Origin: Desulfobacteraceae bacterium
Lineage (GTDB): Bacteria > Desulfobacterota > Desulfobacteria > Desulfobacterales > Desulfosalsimonadaceae
Length of the DNA stretch: 64,000 bases
Reading direction: 5' to 3'
NCBI GenBank assembly: GCA_011389935.1
Contig: JAABTJ010000006.1
Coordinates: 1 to 64,000 of the forward strand
Shown: piece after piece, positions 9,311-19,585 of the stretch
How the letters are laid out: every line of letters begins with the position of its first letter
Numbering within the stretch: the stretch's first letter is position 1
Notes under the pieces: model-generated
Databases searched by the model: none
What the model was told of the DNA's origin: nothing
What the model saw: only the letters and a program-made list of their open reading frames with translations
Made by a program: the position numbers and the translations under genes

Positions 9311-10675
9311 ATGAAAAAACGTCCGAAAATCATATATGTGTGCCGGTGTTGCGGTCATCGCCCTCCCAAATGGATGGGGCGGTGCCCGGAATGCGGCGAG
9401 TGGGAAACCATCGAGGAGGAGACGGTCGCCCCTGCTGAGAAGGGATTGGCCGCGGCCGGCCGCTCAAAGCCGGTCCCCATCGATGCAGTGGAACTGGGGG
9501 GCGAGGAGCGGGTGCTCACCGGGATGGACGAGTTCGACCGGGTTCTGGGCGGCGGCATTATACCGGGCAGCCTGGTGCTGATCGGCGGGGACCCGGGAAT
9601 CGGCAAGTCCACGCTGCTGCTTCAGGTGCTGCACCGGCTGTCGGCGTCCGGCCGAAAGGTCCTTTACGTCTCCGGGGAAGAGTCCGTGCGGCAGCTGAAG
9701 ATGCGTTCCATGCGGCTGGCCGCGGTTTCCTCCGACCTGCTGGTTGTATCCGAAACCGATATCGACGCCATCATCCAGATGGTGGAGGCGGAAAAGCCGG
9801 ATGCCCTGGTGGTCGATTCCATCCAGACCATGTTTACCTATGATGCCGGGTCGGCGCCGGGGAGCATCACCCAGGTGCGCGAATCGACCATGAAGATCAT
9901 GGGCATGGCCAAGCAGTCCGGGGTGCCGGCGTTTCTTATCGGCCATGTCACAAAAGACGGCGCCATTGCCGGGCCTCGCATCATGGAGCACATGGTGGAC
10001 ACGGTATTGTATTTCGAAGGGGACCAGAACCACGGGTTCCGTATTTTGCGGGCCGTAAAAAACCGGTTCGGGTCGACCAACGAAATCGGTGTTTTTGAAA
10101 TGAAGGAAACGGGGCTGGCCGAGGTGGCCAATCCGTCGGCAGTGTTTCTCTCGGAGCGGGCAAAAAATGCGCCCGGATCGGTGGTTACGGCGTGCATGGA
10201 GGGGAGCCGCCCCATTCTGGTGGAGCTGCAGGCCCTGATCAGCAGCTCCGGTTTTGCAACCCCGCGGCGAACCGTGCTGGGGCTGGATTACAACCGGGTA
10301 TCCCTGCTCATGGCCGTGCTGGAAAAAAAGCTGGGACTCAATGTGGCGGGCCATGACTTGTTCATGAATGTGGCGGGGGGGGTTCGGATTTCCGAGCCTG
10401 CGGTGGATTTGGGGATTGTTTCGGCGGTGGCGTCGAGTTTTCTGGACAAACCCATACCGGAGGGGATGCTGCTTTTGGGGGAAGTTGGGTTGACCGGTGA
10501 AATCCGGGGGATTTCCCACCTGTCATCCAGGGTCGCCGAGATCGGGAAAATGGGATTTTCCCGGTGCATCGTGCCGGATAGCAGCAAAAAACAGCTGGCA
10601 AAGGCAGGATGGGGAAGTGAAATCGAGTTGATCGGGATCCGGCGGCTGGCCGAGGTGATAGGGCTGCTTTTTTAA
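9311..10675 (+). CDS. radA: DNA repair protein RadA
   Basis: RadA is a RecA-like ATPase that promotes branch migration during recombinational repair. The order is classic: an N-terminal four-cysteine zinc finger (CRCCGH then CPECGEW), a RecA core with Walker A GDPGIGKST, the RadA-specific KNRFG motif, and a Lon-protease-like C-terminal domain (from about residue 290) ending in the family-typical block. Its length of 454 is standard. It begins the plus-strand run radA-rlmE-yebC with short gaps (19 bp to rlmE), consistent with an operon. Confidence 0.97.
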   Translation: MKKRPKIIYVCRCCGHRPPKWMGRCPECGEWETIEEETVAPAEKGLAAAGRSKPVPIDAVELGGEERVLTGMDEFDRVLGGGIIPGSLVLIGGDPGIGKSTLLLQVLHRLSASGRKVLYVSGEESVRQLKMRSMRLAAVSSDLLVVSETDIDAIIQMVEAEKPDALVVDSIQTMFTYDAGSAPGSITQVRESTMKIMGMAKQSGVPAFLIGHVTKDGAIAGPRIMEHMVDTVLYFEGDQNHGFRILRAVKNRFGSTNEIGVFEMKETGLAEVANPSAVFLSERAKNAPGSVVTACMEGSRPILVELQALISSSGFATPRRTVLGLDYNRVSLLMAVLEKKLGLNVAGHDLFMNVAGGVRISEPAVDLGIVSAVASSFLDKPIPEGMLLLGEVGLTGEIRGISHLSSRVAEIGKMGFSRCIVPDSSKKQLAKAGWGSEIELIGIRRLAEVIGLLF

Positions 10676-10694
10676 GAGGGATTGCGGGTATACA

Positions 10695-11309
10695 ATGAAA
10701 AAACGGAAAACCGATCGGGGCAGGCCGGATCATTATGCGAAAAAGGCGAAAAAGGACAATTACCCCGCACGATCGATCTATAAGCTCGAGGAGATACAGA
10801 AAAAGTTCAAGGTGATCCGGCCGAAGGACCGGGTGCTCGATCTCGGCTGCGCCCCGGGGTCCTGGCTGAAGTATGCCGCAGGTATTGCCGGGCCCGGTGG
10901 CAGCGTGGTGGGGCTTGATATCAAAGATATCGGCAGCGGATACCCGGACAATGTCTCCTTTTACCAGTGCGACATTCTTGAAATGGACGCGGCAGTGCGC
11001 GAGGCTATTGGAGGCGGCTATAACGTCGTATTAAGCGATATGGCGCCGTCCACCACGGGAATCAGAAGCGTGGATGCGGCCCGCTCTTTTGTGCTTTGCG
11101 AAGCGGCCCTGGAGATCGCCGGGGAAGTGCTGGCGCCGGGGGGGCATTTTGTTGCGAAAATATTCCAGGGGGATGATTTTGAGGCCTTTGTTGCGGCCGT
11201 AAAGCAGCAGTACAAAACCAGGAAGATATTCAAACCGCAAAGCTGCAGAAAAGACAGCAAGGAAATTTACGTTATCGGTATGGGCAAGAAACAGAAAGGA
11301 AACGGATAA
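10695..11309 (+). CDS. rlmE: 23S rRNA (uridine-2552-2'-O)-methyltransferase
   Basis: This is an RrmJ/FtsJ-type SAM-dependent methyltransferase acting on U2552 of 23S rRNA in the 50S subunit. SAM motif I is DLGCAPGSW, motif IV is [10 protein letters not shown], and the catalytic lysine context is FVAKIFQG. The N-terminus is very basic ([19 protein letters not shown]), fitting rRNA binding. At 204 residues it has the family length. Its stop overlaps the start of yebC by one base (TAATG), indicating translational coupling. Confidence 0.95.
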   Translation: MKKRKTDRGRPDHYAKKAKKDNYPARSIYKLEEIQKKFKVIRPKDRVLDLGCAPGSWLKYAAGIAGPGGSVVGLDIKDIGSGYPDNVSFYQCDILEMDAAVREAIGGGYNVVLSDMAPSTTGIRSVDAARSFVLCEAALEIAGEVLAPGGHFVAKIFQGDDFEAFVAAVKQQYKTRKIFKPQSCRKDSKEIYVIGMGKKQKGNG

Positions 11310-12058
11310 TGGCAGGACACAGCAAATGGGCGAATATTAAACATAAAAAAGGTGCGGAAGATGCCAAGCGGGGCAAAATTTTTACCCGCCTGGTCAAGGA
11401 GATTATCGTGGCTGCGAGAATGGGGGGGGGCGATCCCAGTGCCAATCCCCGGCTCAGAAACGTCATCCAGTCGGCCAAGCAGCAGAATCTGCCCAAGGAG
11501 AATCTGGAAAGGGCGATAAAGAAGGGCACGGGCGAGCTGGAAGGCGTGAATTACGACGAGGTGACCTATGAAGGGTACGGTCCCGGGGGTGCGGCGGTTT
11601 TCGTGGAATCCCTCACGGACAACAAAAACCGGACCGTTGCGGACGTTCGGCACATTTTCAGCAAGCACGGGGGAAACCTGGGGGAAAACGGCTGCGTGGC
11701 ATGGATGTTCGATAAAAAAGGCTGGATCCCGGTGAAAAAGGCGGACGTGGAGGAAGATGTCCTGATGGAGGCCGCGCTGGATGCGGGGGCTGAAGACATA
11801 AAAGACGAAGGCGAAGATGTGTTTGAAGTGATTACGCCGCCGGAGGCATTCGAGGCCGTCTGCGCCGCATTGGACGCGGTGCAGATCCCCTATGAAGACG
11901 CCGAGGTGACCATGCTTCCCCAGACCACCGTCAGCCTGACCGGAACCGATGCGGAAAAAATGTTCAAGCTCATGAATGCCCTGGACGACCATGATGACGT
12001 CCAGAAGGTGAACACCAATGCGGACATCCCCGATGAGGTGATTGCGGCAATGGGGTAA
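11309..12058 (+). CDS. yebC: YebC/TACO1 family protein
   Basis: This is a 249-residue member of the YebC/PmpR family, which includes transcription regulators and, from recent work on homologues, factors that help ribosomes through polyproline stretches. The start [20 protein letters not shown] is the family signature, and the three-domain layout is intact up to the acidic C-terminus. It overlaps rlmE by one base. In many bacteria yebC precedes ruvC; here a minus-strand transporter follows instead. Confidence 0.95.
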   Translation: MAGHSKWANIKHKKGAEDAKRGKIFTRLVKEIIVAARMGGGDPSANPRLRNVIQSAKQQNLPKENLERAIKKGTGELEGVNYDEVTYEGYGPGGAAVFVESLTDNKNRTVADVRHIFSKHGGNLGENGCVAWMFDKKGWIPVKKADVEEDVLMEAALDAGAEDIKDEGEDVFEVITPPEAFEAVCAALDAVQIPYEDAEVTMLPQTTVSLTGTDAEKMFKLMNALDDHDDVQKVNTNADIPDEVIAAMG

Positions 12059-12060
12059 CG

Positions 12061-12088
12061 GTTGTACGTTGTAGGTTGTACGTTGTAG
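12061..12088. repeat. Two tandem copies of a 14-bp unit
   Basis: The unit GTTGTACGTTGTAG occurs twice head to tail directly after the yebC stop codon. Each unit contains two near-copies of the 7-mer GTTGTAC/G. No gene or clear hairpin is associated. Confidence 0.8.
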
Positions 12089-12116
12089 GTGGGATGGCGG
12101 ATTGGCGGGGTGCCCC

Positions 12117-14684
12117 TTATTCCTTTGGCGGGCTCTCCGCATCTTCCTGATCCGGTATTTCCGCCCCCAGCCGGCGCGCCTCCCGGGTCAGTTCCTCTTC
12201 CTGCGCAGCCATTTTCGCTGCTTTGCGGGCCGTATGAACGGCCTCGTTTTTGGCGGCAATAGCCGCTTTGTTCCGCTTCTGGATTGCTTCAGGGGGTTCG
12301 CCCCCCTCGACGGCTTCCCGCCAATGATTGAAAGCCTCTTCCGCCGCTGCAGACGCCTTTTCCGCTGTTTTTTCCGCTTCTTTCGCCTTTTTCCGGGCGT
12401 CATTCACGCGGTCGGCAGCTTCGGCCATTTCTCCGGCAAGCCCGGATTCGGGCTCGGCCGTAAGGTCAATATCCCTGGCGGCGCGCACGGCAACGCTTAC
12501 GGGCAGGCGCAGCAGCAGTTCGGAAAGGTTGCCGCCGAAAAGATCCCTGGGTTGATCGTCGACCAGTCGAAAGGGGAGAAACACCAGGGCGGCATCCTTG
12601 GAATAGGCGGCCACGGCATCGGCATTGGCGCTGGCTACTATTTCCGGTTGTGCGGCAATCCGGATCTCCGCCAGGGTCTGCTCCAGGTCGGCCACGGTTT
12701 TCCCGGAATCGAGGATGTCCGCGCTGATGTCGAGCACCCGTATCCTTGCGCCGCGCCAGGGCGCATTCAAACAGATCATATGGGCAAAGAGTATCATCAG
12801 GCGGCTGGTGGGGTCGCCGCGCCACCAGACATCGATGCGGCGCTCTTCAGCGGGGATCTCCACCAGTTTCTCCCATTTTGACGCGTCGGCGGAAAACAAA
12901 AGGATGTTGTATCCCTGGCGAAACGCCGTGCGCAGATAGATGCCAAAGCGCCTGGCACGGTATTCGGGAATGGCGCCGTTTTCGATGCCGACCCAGTTGG
13001 TCATCATGGTATTCCCCTTCAGGGGGCCGATGCCGTAGGACTGTACAAGGCCAAGGAGTGCCAGCCGGATATTGGGGCTGGCAATCACCAGCGGAAACAT
13101 ATCGGCATCCAGTTTTTGAATGTCTTTCCGGATCTCATCGGCAGCTTCTGCCTTCAGCCGGTGCATTTTCGCCCCTTCTCCCTGGAGCATGCGGATGACG
13201 GAGCAGAAGCCGCTTTCCCCCTGGAGCCAGTCGGCAAGCTGGAGCAGGGGCTGGCGCCGCTCGGCATTATCGGAGAAGACCAGCAGGTTGGGGCGCCAGT
13301 CGCGGGGATGCTCAGGCTCTTCGGCCGCTTCCAGCAGGTGCTGGCGGATCTGCTGAAACCGGTAGGAGCGCCGGCTGTCCGCCCACCGGGCCGGACCGGC
13401 CGTGCGCTTGATATACTGAAACACGGCAAGCAGAATCGCGATGGCGACGATCCCTGCGGTGATATCGACGGCCAACATCACGCCAAGGCAGGCCAGGCCG
13501 CCGGCCAGGCTCATCCGCTTGTCGTAAAACCGGAAGGTCGGTCGAAATGACGGGCTGGCCGCGCGGGCTTCAAAATAGGTGGCATAGTTCAATAGCCCAT
13601 AAGTAACCAGGAAGAACATGGTAACAATGGGGGCGATGACATTCAAACTGCCCAGGGCAATGGTGAAAAGCGCAATGACACCGGACAGGAAGACGCCCCT
13701 GCGGGGATTGGAAGTCGGACCGACTCCCTTTGCAAAGAAGAGCAGAAAGGGAAAGATGCGGTCTGCGGAAAGCGACTGGAGTATGCGCGGCGCTCCCATA
13801 AATGACGCCATTGCCGAAGACAGGGTGGCCGCGATGACGCCTGCCAGAACCAGCGAATCCACCAGGGCGACGCGCTTCATGGCATTGTAATCGGTGGCAA
13901 GGATCTCTGCGGGAAGCGAGGCCGCAAAAACGACCGCTGCTGCCAGGTAAACGACGATGGACAGCCCGACGGCCGCAAATGTCCCGTTGGGAAGGCTTTT
14001 TCCCGGGTCCCTGAGATCGCCGGACATGTTGACGCCCTGGGTGAATCCGGTGACCGCCGGGAAAAAAATCGCAAACAGGAGCCAGAAGGGCGCAGCATTC
14101 GCCGGCGGCGCAAAATTGGCCGCCAGCGTCGCCGTGTCCCAGCGCAGCATACCGCCGATAAAAAAAGAAACAATGGCGGCCGCCAGTATGGCCATGACGA
14201 CAAACAGGAAACGCGACGCCCAGTCGGTGCCCAGCCATGCGAATACGAAAAGTACGAGCACCGCTGTCACGGCAATGATCCGGGTCATTTGCGGCACGGA
14301 ATAGGGGAGCAGCACGGCCAGCACTTCGGCAAAGCCGATGCAGTAGAATCCGATGGAAACCGACTGGGCAATAAACAGGACAATGCCGATGGCGCCGCCG
14401 AATTCAAGGCCCAGGGTCCGGGAGATCAGGTAATAAATTCCACCCCCCTTGACCGTCATGCTGGTGGAGATCGCCCCAAGGGAAACCGACGTCAACACAG
14501 AGATGACATTGGCCATGGCAATAATGACAAGAGCGAAGCCCAGTCCCCCGCTGCCCACCACGAATCCTAAACGCAGAAACAGGATAATTCCAAGAATCGT
14601 AAGAATGCTCGGCGTGAAAACGCCGGAAAAAGTGCCCATTGTGCCGTTTCTGCTGGTTTTTTCAGATATGGTTGTTTCTTGCAT
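12117..14684 (-). CDS. SLC12-like amino acid/cation-chloride permease (APC superfamily)
   Basis: This is an inner-membrane transporter. Residues about 20-440 contain some 11-12 hydrophobic helices beginning TILGIILFLRLGFVVGSGGL, which is the first-helix motif of the APC superfamily and of SLC12 cation-chloride cotransporters. A cytosolic domain follows that resembles the SLC12 C-terminal region (LLVFSDNAERRQPLLQLAD). The last ~130 residues are an Ala/Glu/Lys-rich probable coiled coil. The chosen start at 14684 is preceded by AGGAAG; an upstream ATG at 14747 lacks such a site. Substrate is not evident: amino acid/polyamine or K-Cl are both possible. It is convergent with yebC. Confidence 0.82.
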   Translation of the reverse strand: MQETTISEKTSRNGTMGTFSGVFTPSILTILGIILFLRLGFVVGSGGLGFALVIIAMANVISVLTSVSLGAISTSMTVKGGGIYYLISRTLGLEFGGAIGIVLFIAQSVSIGFYCIGFAEVLAVLLPYSVPQMTRIIAVTAVLVLFVFAWLGTDWASRFLFVVMAILAAAIVSFFIGGMLRWDTATLAANFAPPANAAPFWLLFAIFFPAVTGFTQGVNMSGDLRDPGKSLPNGTFAAVGLSIVVYLAAAVVFAASLPAEILATDYNAMKRVALVDSLVLAGVIAATLSSAMASFMGAPRILQSLSADRIFPFLLFFAKGVGPTSNPRRGVFLSGVIALFTIALGSLNVIAPIVTMFFLVTYGLLNYATYFEARAASPSFRPTFRFYDKRMSLAGGLACLGVMLAVDITAGIVAIAILLAVFQYIKRTAGPARWADSRRSYRFQQIRQHLLEAAEEPEHPRDWRPNLLVFSDNAERRQPLLQLADWLQGESGFCSVIRMLQGEGAKMHRLKAEAADEIRKDIQKLDADMFPLVIASPNIRLALLGLVQSYGIGPLKGNTMMTNWVGIENGAIPEYRARRFGIYLRTAFRQGYNILLFSADASKWEKLVEIPAEERRIDVWWRGDPTSRLMILFAHMICLNAPWRGARIRVLDISADILDSGKTVADLEQTLAEIRIAAQPEIVASANADAVAAYSKDAALVFLPFRLVDDQPRDLFGGNLSELLLRLPVSVAVRAARDIDLTAEPESGLAGEMAEAADRVNDARKKAKEAEKTAEKASAAAEEAFNHWREAVEGGEPPEAIQKRNKAAIAAKNEAVHTARKAAKMAAQEEELTREARRLGAEIPDQEDAESPPKE

Positions 14685-14796
14685 GGCCGCTTCCTGAGAA
14701 AAAGAGGGGTTGCCGTGAATGTATAAACGAATATACGCTTTGTTCATAAAATCGTCAATTGCGGCAAGACGTTTTTTGCAAAGCCATCATAATGAT

Positions 14797-14830
14797 AAGG
14801 GCCTGCATGATCTTTATCATGCAGGCCCTT
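14797..14830 (-). terminator. Perfect 15-bp hairpin downstream of clpB
   Basis: The arms 14797-14811 and 14816-14830 are perfectly complementary with a 4-nt loop. It lies 34 bp past the clpB stop and before the permease start on the same strand. There is no clear T tract after it in the minus direction, so it may terminate weakly or stabilise the 3' end. Confidence 0.7.
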
Positions 14831-14863
14831 TGCACAGCTTTCTTTCGTTTCGGATACGGCTTT

Positions 14864-17452
14864 TTATTCCTTCCTGAAAGTGATCGCGTCGCCGTCGGCT
14901 TCGGCGATGATGCGGTCCCCCTCCTTGAACGCGCCTTCCAGAAGCTTCATGGACAGCGGGTTTTCGATGAGCTGCTGGATGGTCCGCTTCAGCGGCCTTG
15001 CACCGTATACCAGGTCGAATCCCCGTTTTGCAACCAGTTCCTTTGCCGCCTCGGACAGGTCGATTTCGATTTCGCGGTCGGCCAGCCGTTTCTGCAGGTA
15101 TGTGAACTGGATTTCCACGATCTGCTTCAGATCCTCGGCGCTCAGGTTATGGAAGATGATGTTTTCATCGATCCGGTTTAAAAACTCCGGCTTGAAGGTG
15201 CTCCGAAGCGCGCCCATGACCCGTTCTTCCATTTCCGCGCGCCTGGATTCTCCAAGCTCGTGGATCGCCTGGCTGCCGACGTTGGACGTCATGATGATCA
15301 TCGTGTTTCGGAAGTCGACCGTTTTTCCATGTCCGTCGGTCAGCCGTCCGTCATCGAGTATCTGGAGCAGCACGTTGAACACGTCCGGATGCGCTTTTTC
15401 GATTTCGTCAAACAGGATCACGGAATAGGGCTTGCGCCGGACCGCCTCGGTCAGATAGCCCCCCTCCTCATATCCCACGTATCCGGGCGGGGCGCCGATG
15501 AGCCGGGCCACCGCGTGCTTTTCCATGTACTCGGACATATCAATCCGGATGATGGCCTGTTCGTCGTCGTATAAAAACGCGGCCAGGGCCTTTGCCAGTT
15601 CGGTTTTTCCAACGCCCGTCGGGCCTGTGAAGATAAACGAGCCGATCGGCCGGTTGGGGTCCTGGAGCCCGGAGCGGGCCCGCCGGACCGCGTTGGATAC
15701 AGCGCAGACCGCCTCGGTCTGCCCCACCACCCGGTTTCGTATGCGCTCTTCCATGGCCAGGAGTTTTTCCCGTTCGGATTCCATCATCTTGGATACAGGG
15801 ATGCCGGTCCACTTGGCAACGATATGCGCGATGTCCTCGGCATCGACCTCCTCGCGCAGCATTCTTCGACTCTGCTGGAGCGTTTCCATTTTCACATTGG
15901 CTTCGTCAAGCTGTCTTTTGAGCTCCTGGCGGCGGCCGTAGCGCAGCTCGGCCACTCGCTCCAGGTTGCCTTCCCGCTCGGCTTTCTGCTCCTCGGTGCC
16001 GATGCGGTCGAGCTCGGATTTGAGGTCGCGGATGCGCTGGATGACCTCCTTTTCATTTTGCCACTGGGCGTTCATCCGGTTGTATTCTTCCTTCAGGGAC
16101 TCGAGCTGCTGGCCGATCTTTTCCAGCCGGTCCCTGCTGGCGCTGTCCGTATCCTTTTTCAGGGCCTCGCGCTCGATTTCGAGCTGCGTGATCCGCCGCT
16201 GGATCTCGTCGATATCCGTGGGCTTCGAGTCGATCTCGATTCGCAGGCGCGATGCGCTCTCGTCAATCAGGTCAATGGCCTTGTCCGGCAGAAACCGGTC
16301 CGTGATATAGCGCTCCGAAAGGGTGGCCGCGGCCACGATTGCGGAATCCTTTATTTTTACCCCGTGATGGACCTCGTATTTCTGCTTCAGACCGCGCAGG
16401 ATGGAGATGGTATCCTCCACGCTGGGCTCCGCCGCCATTACCGGCTGGAACCGGCGTTCGAGCGCGGCGTCCTTTTCAATGTGCTTCCGGTATTCGCTGA
16501 TGGTGGTAGCCCCCACGCAGCGAAGCGTGCCCCGGGCAAGGGCGGGCTTGAGCATGTTGGAGGCATCCATGGCGCCTTCGGCCGCGCCTGCGCCGACCAG
16601 CGTATGAAGCTCGTCAATGAAGAGGATGATCTGCCCTTCCGCCTGTTCGACCTCCTTTAAAAGCGCCTTGAGGCGGTCCTCGAATTCGCCGCGGTATTTG
16701 GCCCCCGCGATCATGGCCCCCATGTCCAGCGCCACGATCCGCCGGTCTTTCAGGCTTTCGGGGACGTCGCCCTCGACAATGCGCTGAGCAAGGCCTTCCA
16801 CGATGGCGGTTTTGCCAACGCCGGGCTCGCCGATCAGGACCGGGTTGTTCTTGGTTCTACGGGACAGCACCTGTGCGATGCGCCGGATTTCTTCGTCCCG
16901 GCCGATCACCGGGTCAAGTTTTCCCAGGCGCGCCTGCTCCGTCAGGTCGCGGGCGTATTTTTCAAGGGCCTGGTACTTGTCTTCCGGGTTCTGGTCGCAG
17001 ATGGTCTGGTTTCCGCGAATTTCCATGAGCACACGCAGGACGGCGTCCTTTTCCACGCCGTTTTTTGAAAAGATGCGCTCCAGATCGCCTTGCTTTGCAT
17101 CCAGCATGGATAAAAACACGTGCTCGATGCTCACGTACTGGTCTTTCATGTTCGAGGCGATGGCAAACGCCGCGTCCAGCACCTGGGCGGTTTTTTTGGA
17201 CAGGTGAACATCCGTTGCCGCGCTGCCTTCCACTTTCGGCAGCTTTTCAAGGGCGGATTTCACTTCCGCCGCCATTGTTTTTGTATCCACGCCGATTTTT
17301 TTCAACACGGATACGACAATTCCCTGTTCATCGTCTATCATGGATTCGAGCAGATGGAACGGTTCTATCTGCTGGTGCTTATATCGTGTCGCCCGGGAAT
17401 GCGCCTCCTGTATCAGTTCCTGGGATTTGATCGTAAATTTGTCGAATCGCAT
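14864..17452 (-). CDS. clpB: ATP-dependent chaperone ClpB
   Basis: ClpB is the hexameric disaggregase that works with DnaK to resolubilise aggregated proteins. Visible in order are the Clp_N repeats ([18 protein letters not shown]), NBD1 with Walker [10 protein letters not shown], the long middle-domain coiled coil (about residues 400-530), NBD2 with GPTGVGKTE, and the D2 small domain. The start at 17452 has AGGAG 9 nt upstream; an ATG 24 bp further upstream lacks one. The length is 862 residues, normal for the family. No CIRCE element or obvious heat-shock promoter was recognised upstream. Confidence 0.97.
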   Translation of the reverse strand: MRFDKFTIKSQELIQEAHSRATRYKHQQIEPFHLLESMIDDEQGIVVSVLKKIGVDTKTMAAEVKSALEKLPKVEGSAATDVHLSKKTAQVLDAAFAIASNMKDQYVSIEHVFLSMLDAKQGDLERIFSKNGVEKDAVLRVLMEIRGNQTICDQNPEDKYQALEKYARDLTEQARLGKLDPVIGRDEEIRRIAQVLSRRTKNNPVLIGEPGVGKTAIVEGLAQRIVEGDVPESLKDRRIVALDMGAMIAGAKYRGEFEDRLKALLKEVEQAEGQIILFIDELHTLVGAGAAEGAMDASNMLKPALARGTLRCVGATTISEYRKHIEKDAALERRFQPVMAAEPSVEDTISILRGLKQKYEVHHGVKIKDSAIVAAATLSERYITDRFLPDKAIDLIDESASRLRIEIDSKPTDIDEIQRRITQLEIEREALKKDTDSASRDRLEKIGQQLESLKEEYNRMNAQWQNEKEVIQRIRDLKSELDRIGTEEQKAEREGNLERVAELRYGRRQELKRQLDEANVKMETLQQSRRMLREEVDAEDIAHIVAKWTGIPVSKMMESEREKLLAMEERIRNRVVGQTEAVCAVSNAVRRARSGLQDPNRPIGSFIFTGPTGVGKTELAKALAAFLYDDEQAIIRIDMSEYMEKHAVARLIGAPPGYVGYEEGGYLTEAVRRKPYSVILFDEIEKAHPDVFNVLLQILDDGRLTDGHGKTVDFRNTMIIMTSNVGSQAIHELGESRRAEMEERVMGALRSTFKPEFLNRIDENIIFHNLSAEDLKQIVEIQFTYLQKRLADREIEIDLSEAAKELVAKRGFDLVYGARPLKRTIQQLIENPLSMKLLEGAFKEGDRIIAEADGDAITFRKE

Positions 17453-17603
17453 TTGTATTGGCTCCTTTTGCTGCAAATTACCTGTTATTTTGGGTTTTTA
17501 TATTCAAAAAAGATAAGCACGGATCGAACGATGTCAACGGGCTGTGGGGGGGCATGAAAGAAGTTTCACGGCTTGTGGTTTGCCGGGAGATACAACCGGC
17601 AAC

Positions 17604-18089
17604 TTAGCGCCACCCGTGAAATGCGTCATTTTCGGCGCGAAGGCTCTCATAAAGGGCCACGGCCACTGCACTGGAAAGGTTGAGGCTGCGGATGCGCCTG
17701 GAGATGGGAATATGATACGTACGGGAAGGGGGATACCGGTGGAGGATTTCGTCGGGAAGCCCCCCGGTTTCGGAGCCGAAGACCAGGAAAAGTCGCTTTG
17801 CCTGCGGCAGTTCCCGGAAGGATTTCCGGCCGTTTTTGGTCAGAAGGGCGATTTCTTCGGGGGATGCGTCCATGCCGCGGCAGAAAGCGTCGAAGTCTTC
17901 CCATACAGAAGGATCGACCTTTTCCCAGTAGTCGAGCCCGGCGCGCCGGACCATTCTGTCGTCCAGGGAAAATCCAAGGGGTTGAATAAGATGGAGCCCT
18001 GCGCCGGTCCCAAGGCAGGTCCGTCCGATATTTCCCGTGTTCCAGTGGATTTCCGGGTGGACAAGCACCACGTGGCGTTCAAGATTCAT
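17604..18089 (-). CDS. trmL: tRNA (cytidine/uridine-34 2'-O)-methyltransferase TrmL
   Basis: This is a SPOUT-class methyltransferase that modifies the wobble position of tRNA-Leu isoacceptors. Family motifs are HPEIHWNTGNIGRTC near the N-terminus, FGSETGGLP in the middle, and the knot segment IPISRRIRSLNLSSAVAVALYE near the end. At 161 residues it has the minimal SPOUT length typical of TrmL, with no extra RNA-binding domain. A 60-bp gap separates it from the HD-GYP gene upstream on the same strand. Confidence 0.93.
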   Translation of the reverse strand: MNLERHVVLVHPEIHWNTGNIGRTCLGTGAGLHLIQPLGFSLDDRMVRRAGLDYWEKVDPSVWEDFDAFCRGMDASPEEIALLTKNGRKSFRELPQAKRLFLVFGSETGGLPDEILHRYPPSRTYHIPISRRIRSLNLSSAVAVALYESLRAENDAFHGWR

Positions 18090-18148
18090 GTTCGGTCCGG
18101 CCGCTGTATTGTCGCTTTCCGGGCTTGCAGGGCTTTTTTTGGGGAGGT

Positions 18149-18916
18149 CTAGTTGCTACTGTGCGGATACCGCTCCCACAGGTTATCCGCATTGCTGATC
18201 ATCGTGTTTCTCATGTGGCAGATTTCTTCCAGGTTTTCGGAAAAGGCTTCCGCCACGTGAGGATCAAACTGGGTGCCCTTGTTCCGGGCGATGATTTTTG
18301 CCGCCTTTGTCTCCGTGGTCGGCTCTTTATACGTCCGCCAGGAAAGCAGCACGTCGAATACGTCCGCTACCGCGGTGATCCTTGCGGCAAGGGGTATGGC
18401 CTCTTCGGACAGTCCATGGGGATAGCCTTGTCCATCCCAGCGTTCATGGTGATACACGGCGGCTTGCCTGGCGTATTCAATTTCCGGAGAGTTCGGGTTT
18501 TTAAAGATGTTCCCGCCGATAAGGGTATGGGTTTTGAGAATTTCATATTCGTCTGCGGAGATCTCGCCGGGTTTGTAAAGGATGGCATCCGGAATGCCCA
18601 GTTTGCCGATATCGTGCATGGGCGCGGCCATGCCGATGAAGTATGCCTGCTCCGGGGTTTCGCCTGTTTTCTCAGCCAGAAACCGGCTTATTTCTCCGAC
18701 CCTCAGAATATGGTTTCCAATTTCATTGTCCTTGAACATGCAGATATGGATAAGCCGTCGGATGATATCCGTATTTGAATGTTCAAGCGATGAAAGGGTC
18801 TGCTGCAGCGATTCGTGCGATTTCTTGAAGTCTTTCATATGTGCAGTTCGCTGAAACTGCTTTTCGGCCGGTATGTGTTTTCGGTTATTGTTCAACATTT
18901 CATATATGCCTTGCAT
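18149..18916 (-). CDS. HD-GYP domain protein, probable cyclic-di-GMP phosphodiesterase
   Basis: The protein has a short N-terminal helical segment followed by an HD-GYP domain. Metal-site motifs are present: MHDIGKLGIPDAIL (HD), HTLIGG, HHERWDGQGYP (the GYP motif) and ADVFDVLLS. Such domains hydrolyse cyclic di-GMP or related dinucleotides. The start at 18916 is preceded by GGGAGAAG; the ORF is open 23 codons further upstream but without a site. No receiver or sensory domain is fused, so it may depend on a partner. The partner cannot be identified here. Confidence 0.88.
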   Translation of the reverse strand: MQGIYEMLNNNRKHIPAEKQFQRTAHMKDFKKSHESLQQTLSSLEHSNTDIIRRLIHICMFKDNEIGNHILRVGEISRFLAEKTGETPEQAYFIGMAAPMHDIGKLGIPDAILYKPGEISADEYEILKTHTLIGGNIFKNPNSPEIEYARQAAVYHHERWDGQGYPHGLSEEAIPLAARITAVADVFDVLLSWRTYKEPTTETKAAKIIARNKGTQFDPHVAEAFSENLEEICHMRNTMISNADNLWERYPHSSN

Positions 18917-18935
18917 TTTTGTTCTTCTCCCTTTT

Positions 18936-19277
18936 TCAGGAGGGTTTTTGGTGGAAAATTGAACGCCGCGATATTTGCCTGCCAAGCGGTGTAAAGCGCC
19001 TGTTCTGCCGCAATAGGTGCCCTATGTCAATAAAAACGGAAAAAATTTTATCCCCGCGCCAAAGAGCAGCATTTATGGTTTCCGGTTTTTCCTTTCCATA
19101 GATACCCGCTTGGATGATTAAAGCAGCAAATTCAGTGCCATCTTTTCCATGTTTCTGGTGTAAAACGTTTATAAGTTTCTGAGACCCCGCCGGCACAGCA
19201 TCTACCGCCCGGAGATTTTTGTGGAAAATTTGGGAAGGGGCATGTATCCCGTGAAAAAGTCTGATTTTTTCATACAT
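18936..19277 (-). other. Possible small gene, 113 codons, unknown
   Basis: An open frame lies 20 bp upstream of the HD-GYP gene on the same strand. Its translated middle (KDGTEFAALIIQAGIYG, NAALWRGDKIFSVFIDIGHL) has plausible amino-acid composition and purine-rich first codon positions. The third positions are much lower in G+C than in neighbouring genes, and no ribosome-binding site precedes the first ATG. I recognise no family. It is either a recently acquired or decaying gene, or chance. The region 18917-19338 holds nothing else I can name. Confidence 0.3.
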
Positions 19278-19338
19278 GAATGAAAAAACTATACAAAAAA
19301 TGCCGGAAATGGCATATGGAATGTATTATTTAATAATA

Positions 19339-19519
19339 GTTGACGGCTTCGTAAAAAGCCCAATATCTGCGTTGCGCACAATTTTTGAAGAATTTGCGGC
19401 TTACGCCTTGTAGACATACACGTACGGCTAAGTACTCTCAATCCTTCAAAAATTGCACGCGCCTTGATCTTGAACGTTTTACTTTGCCGTCCAAAATCGA
19501 CTTTTTACGAATTCATCAT
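19339..19519. repeat. Dispersed palindromic repeat, copy A
   Basis: The copy begins GTTGACGGCTTCGTAAAAAG and ends near GACTTTTTACGAATTC. It has outer arms containing GTAAAAAG/CTTTTTAC-like segments, the conserved box CCAATATCTGCGTT, inner arms CAATTTTTGAAG / CTTCAAAAATTG, a small terminal hairpin CGTAC-GGCTAA-GTAC, and the right box GCCTTGATCTTGAA. Copy A carries about 24 extra bases left of the terminal hairpin. It lies directly upstream of the sigma-54 activator gene. Confidence 0.85.
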
Positions 19520-19585
19520 AGTTGGCATACTCTCAAAAGGCCTGCCGCAGCAGGCAAACGATTATCCAATAGGAGCACGAAAGCA

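Noticed and set aside
9464-10519. 351-codon minus-strand frame opposite radA
   Set aside because: RadA on the plus strand has every family motif. The antisense frame has only shadow-like composition.
19385-19585. 67-codon N-terminal extension of the sigma-54 regulator
   Set aside because: It lies within palindromic repeat copy A and has no receiver-like sequence. A GTG with AGGAG at 19586 gives the proper receiver start.
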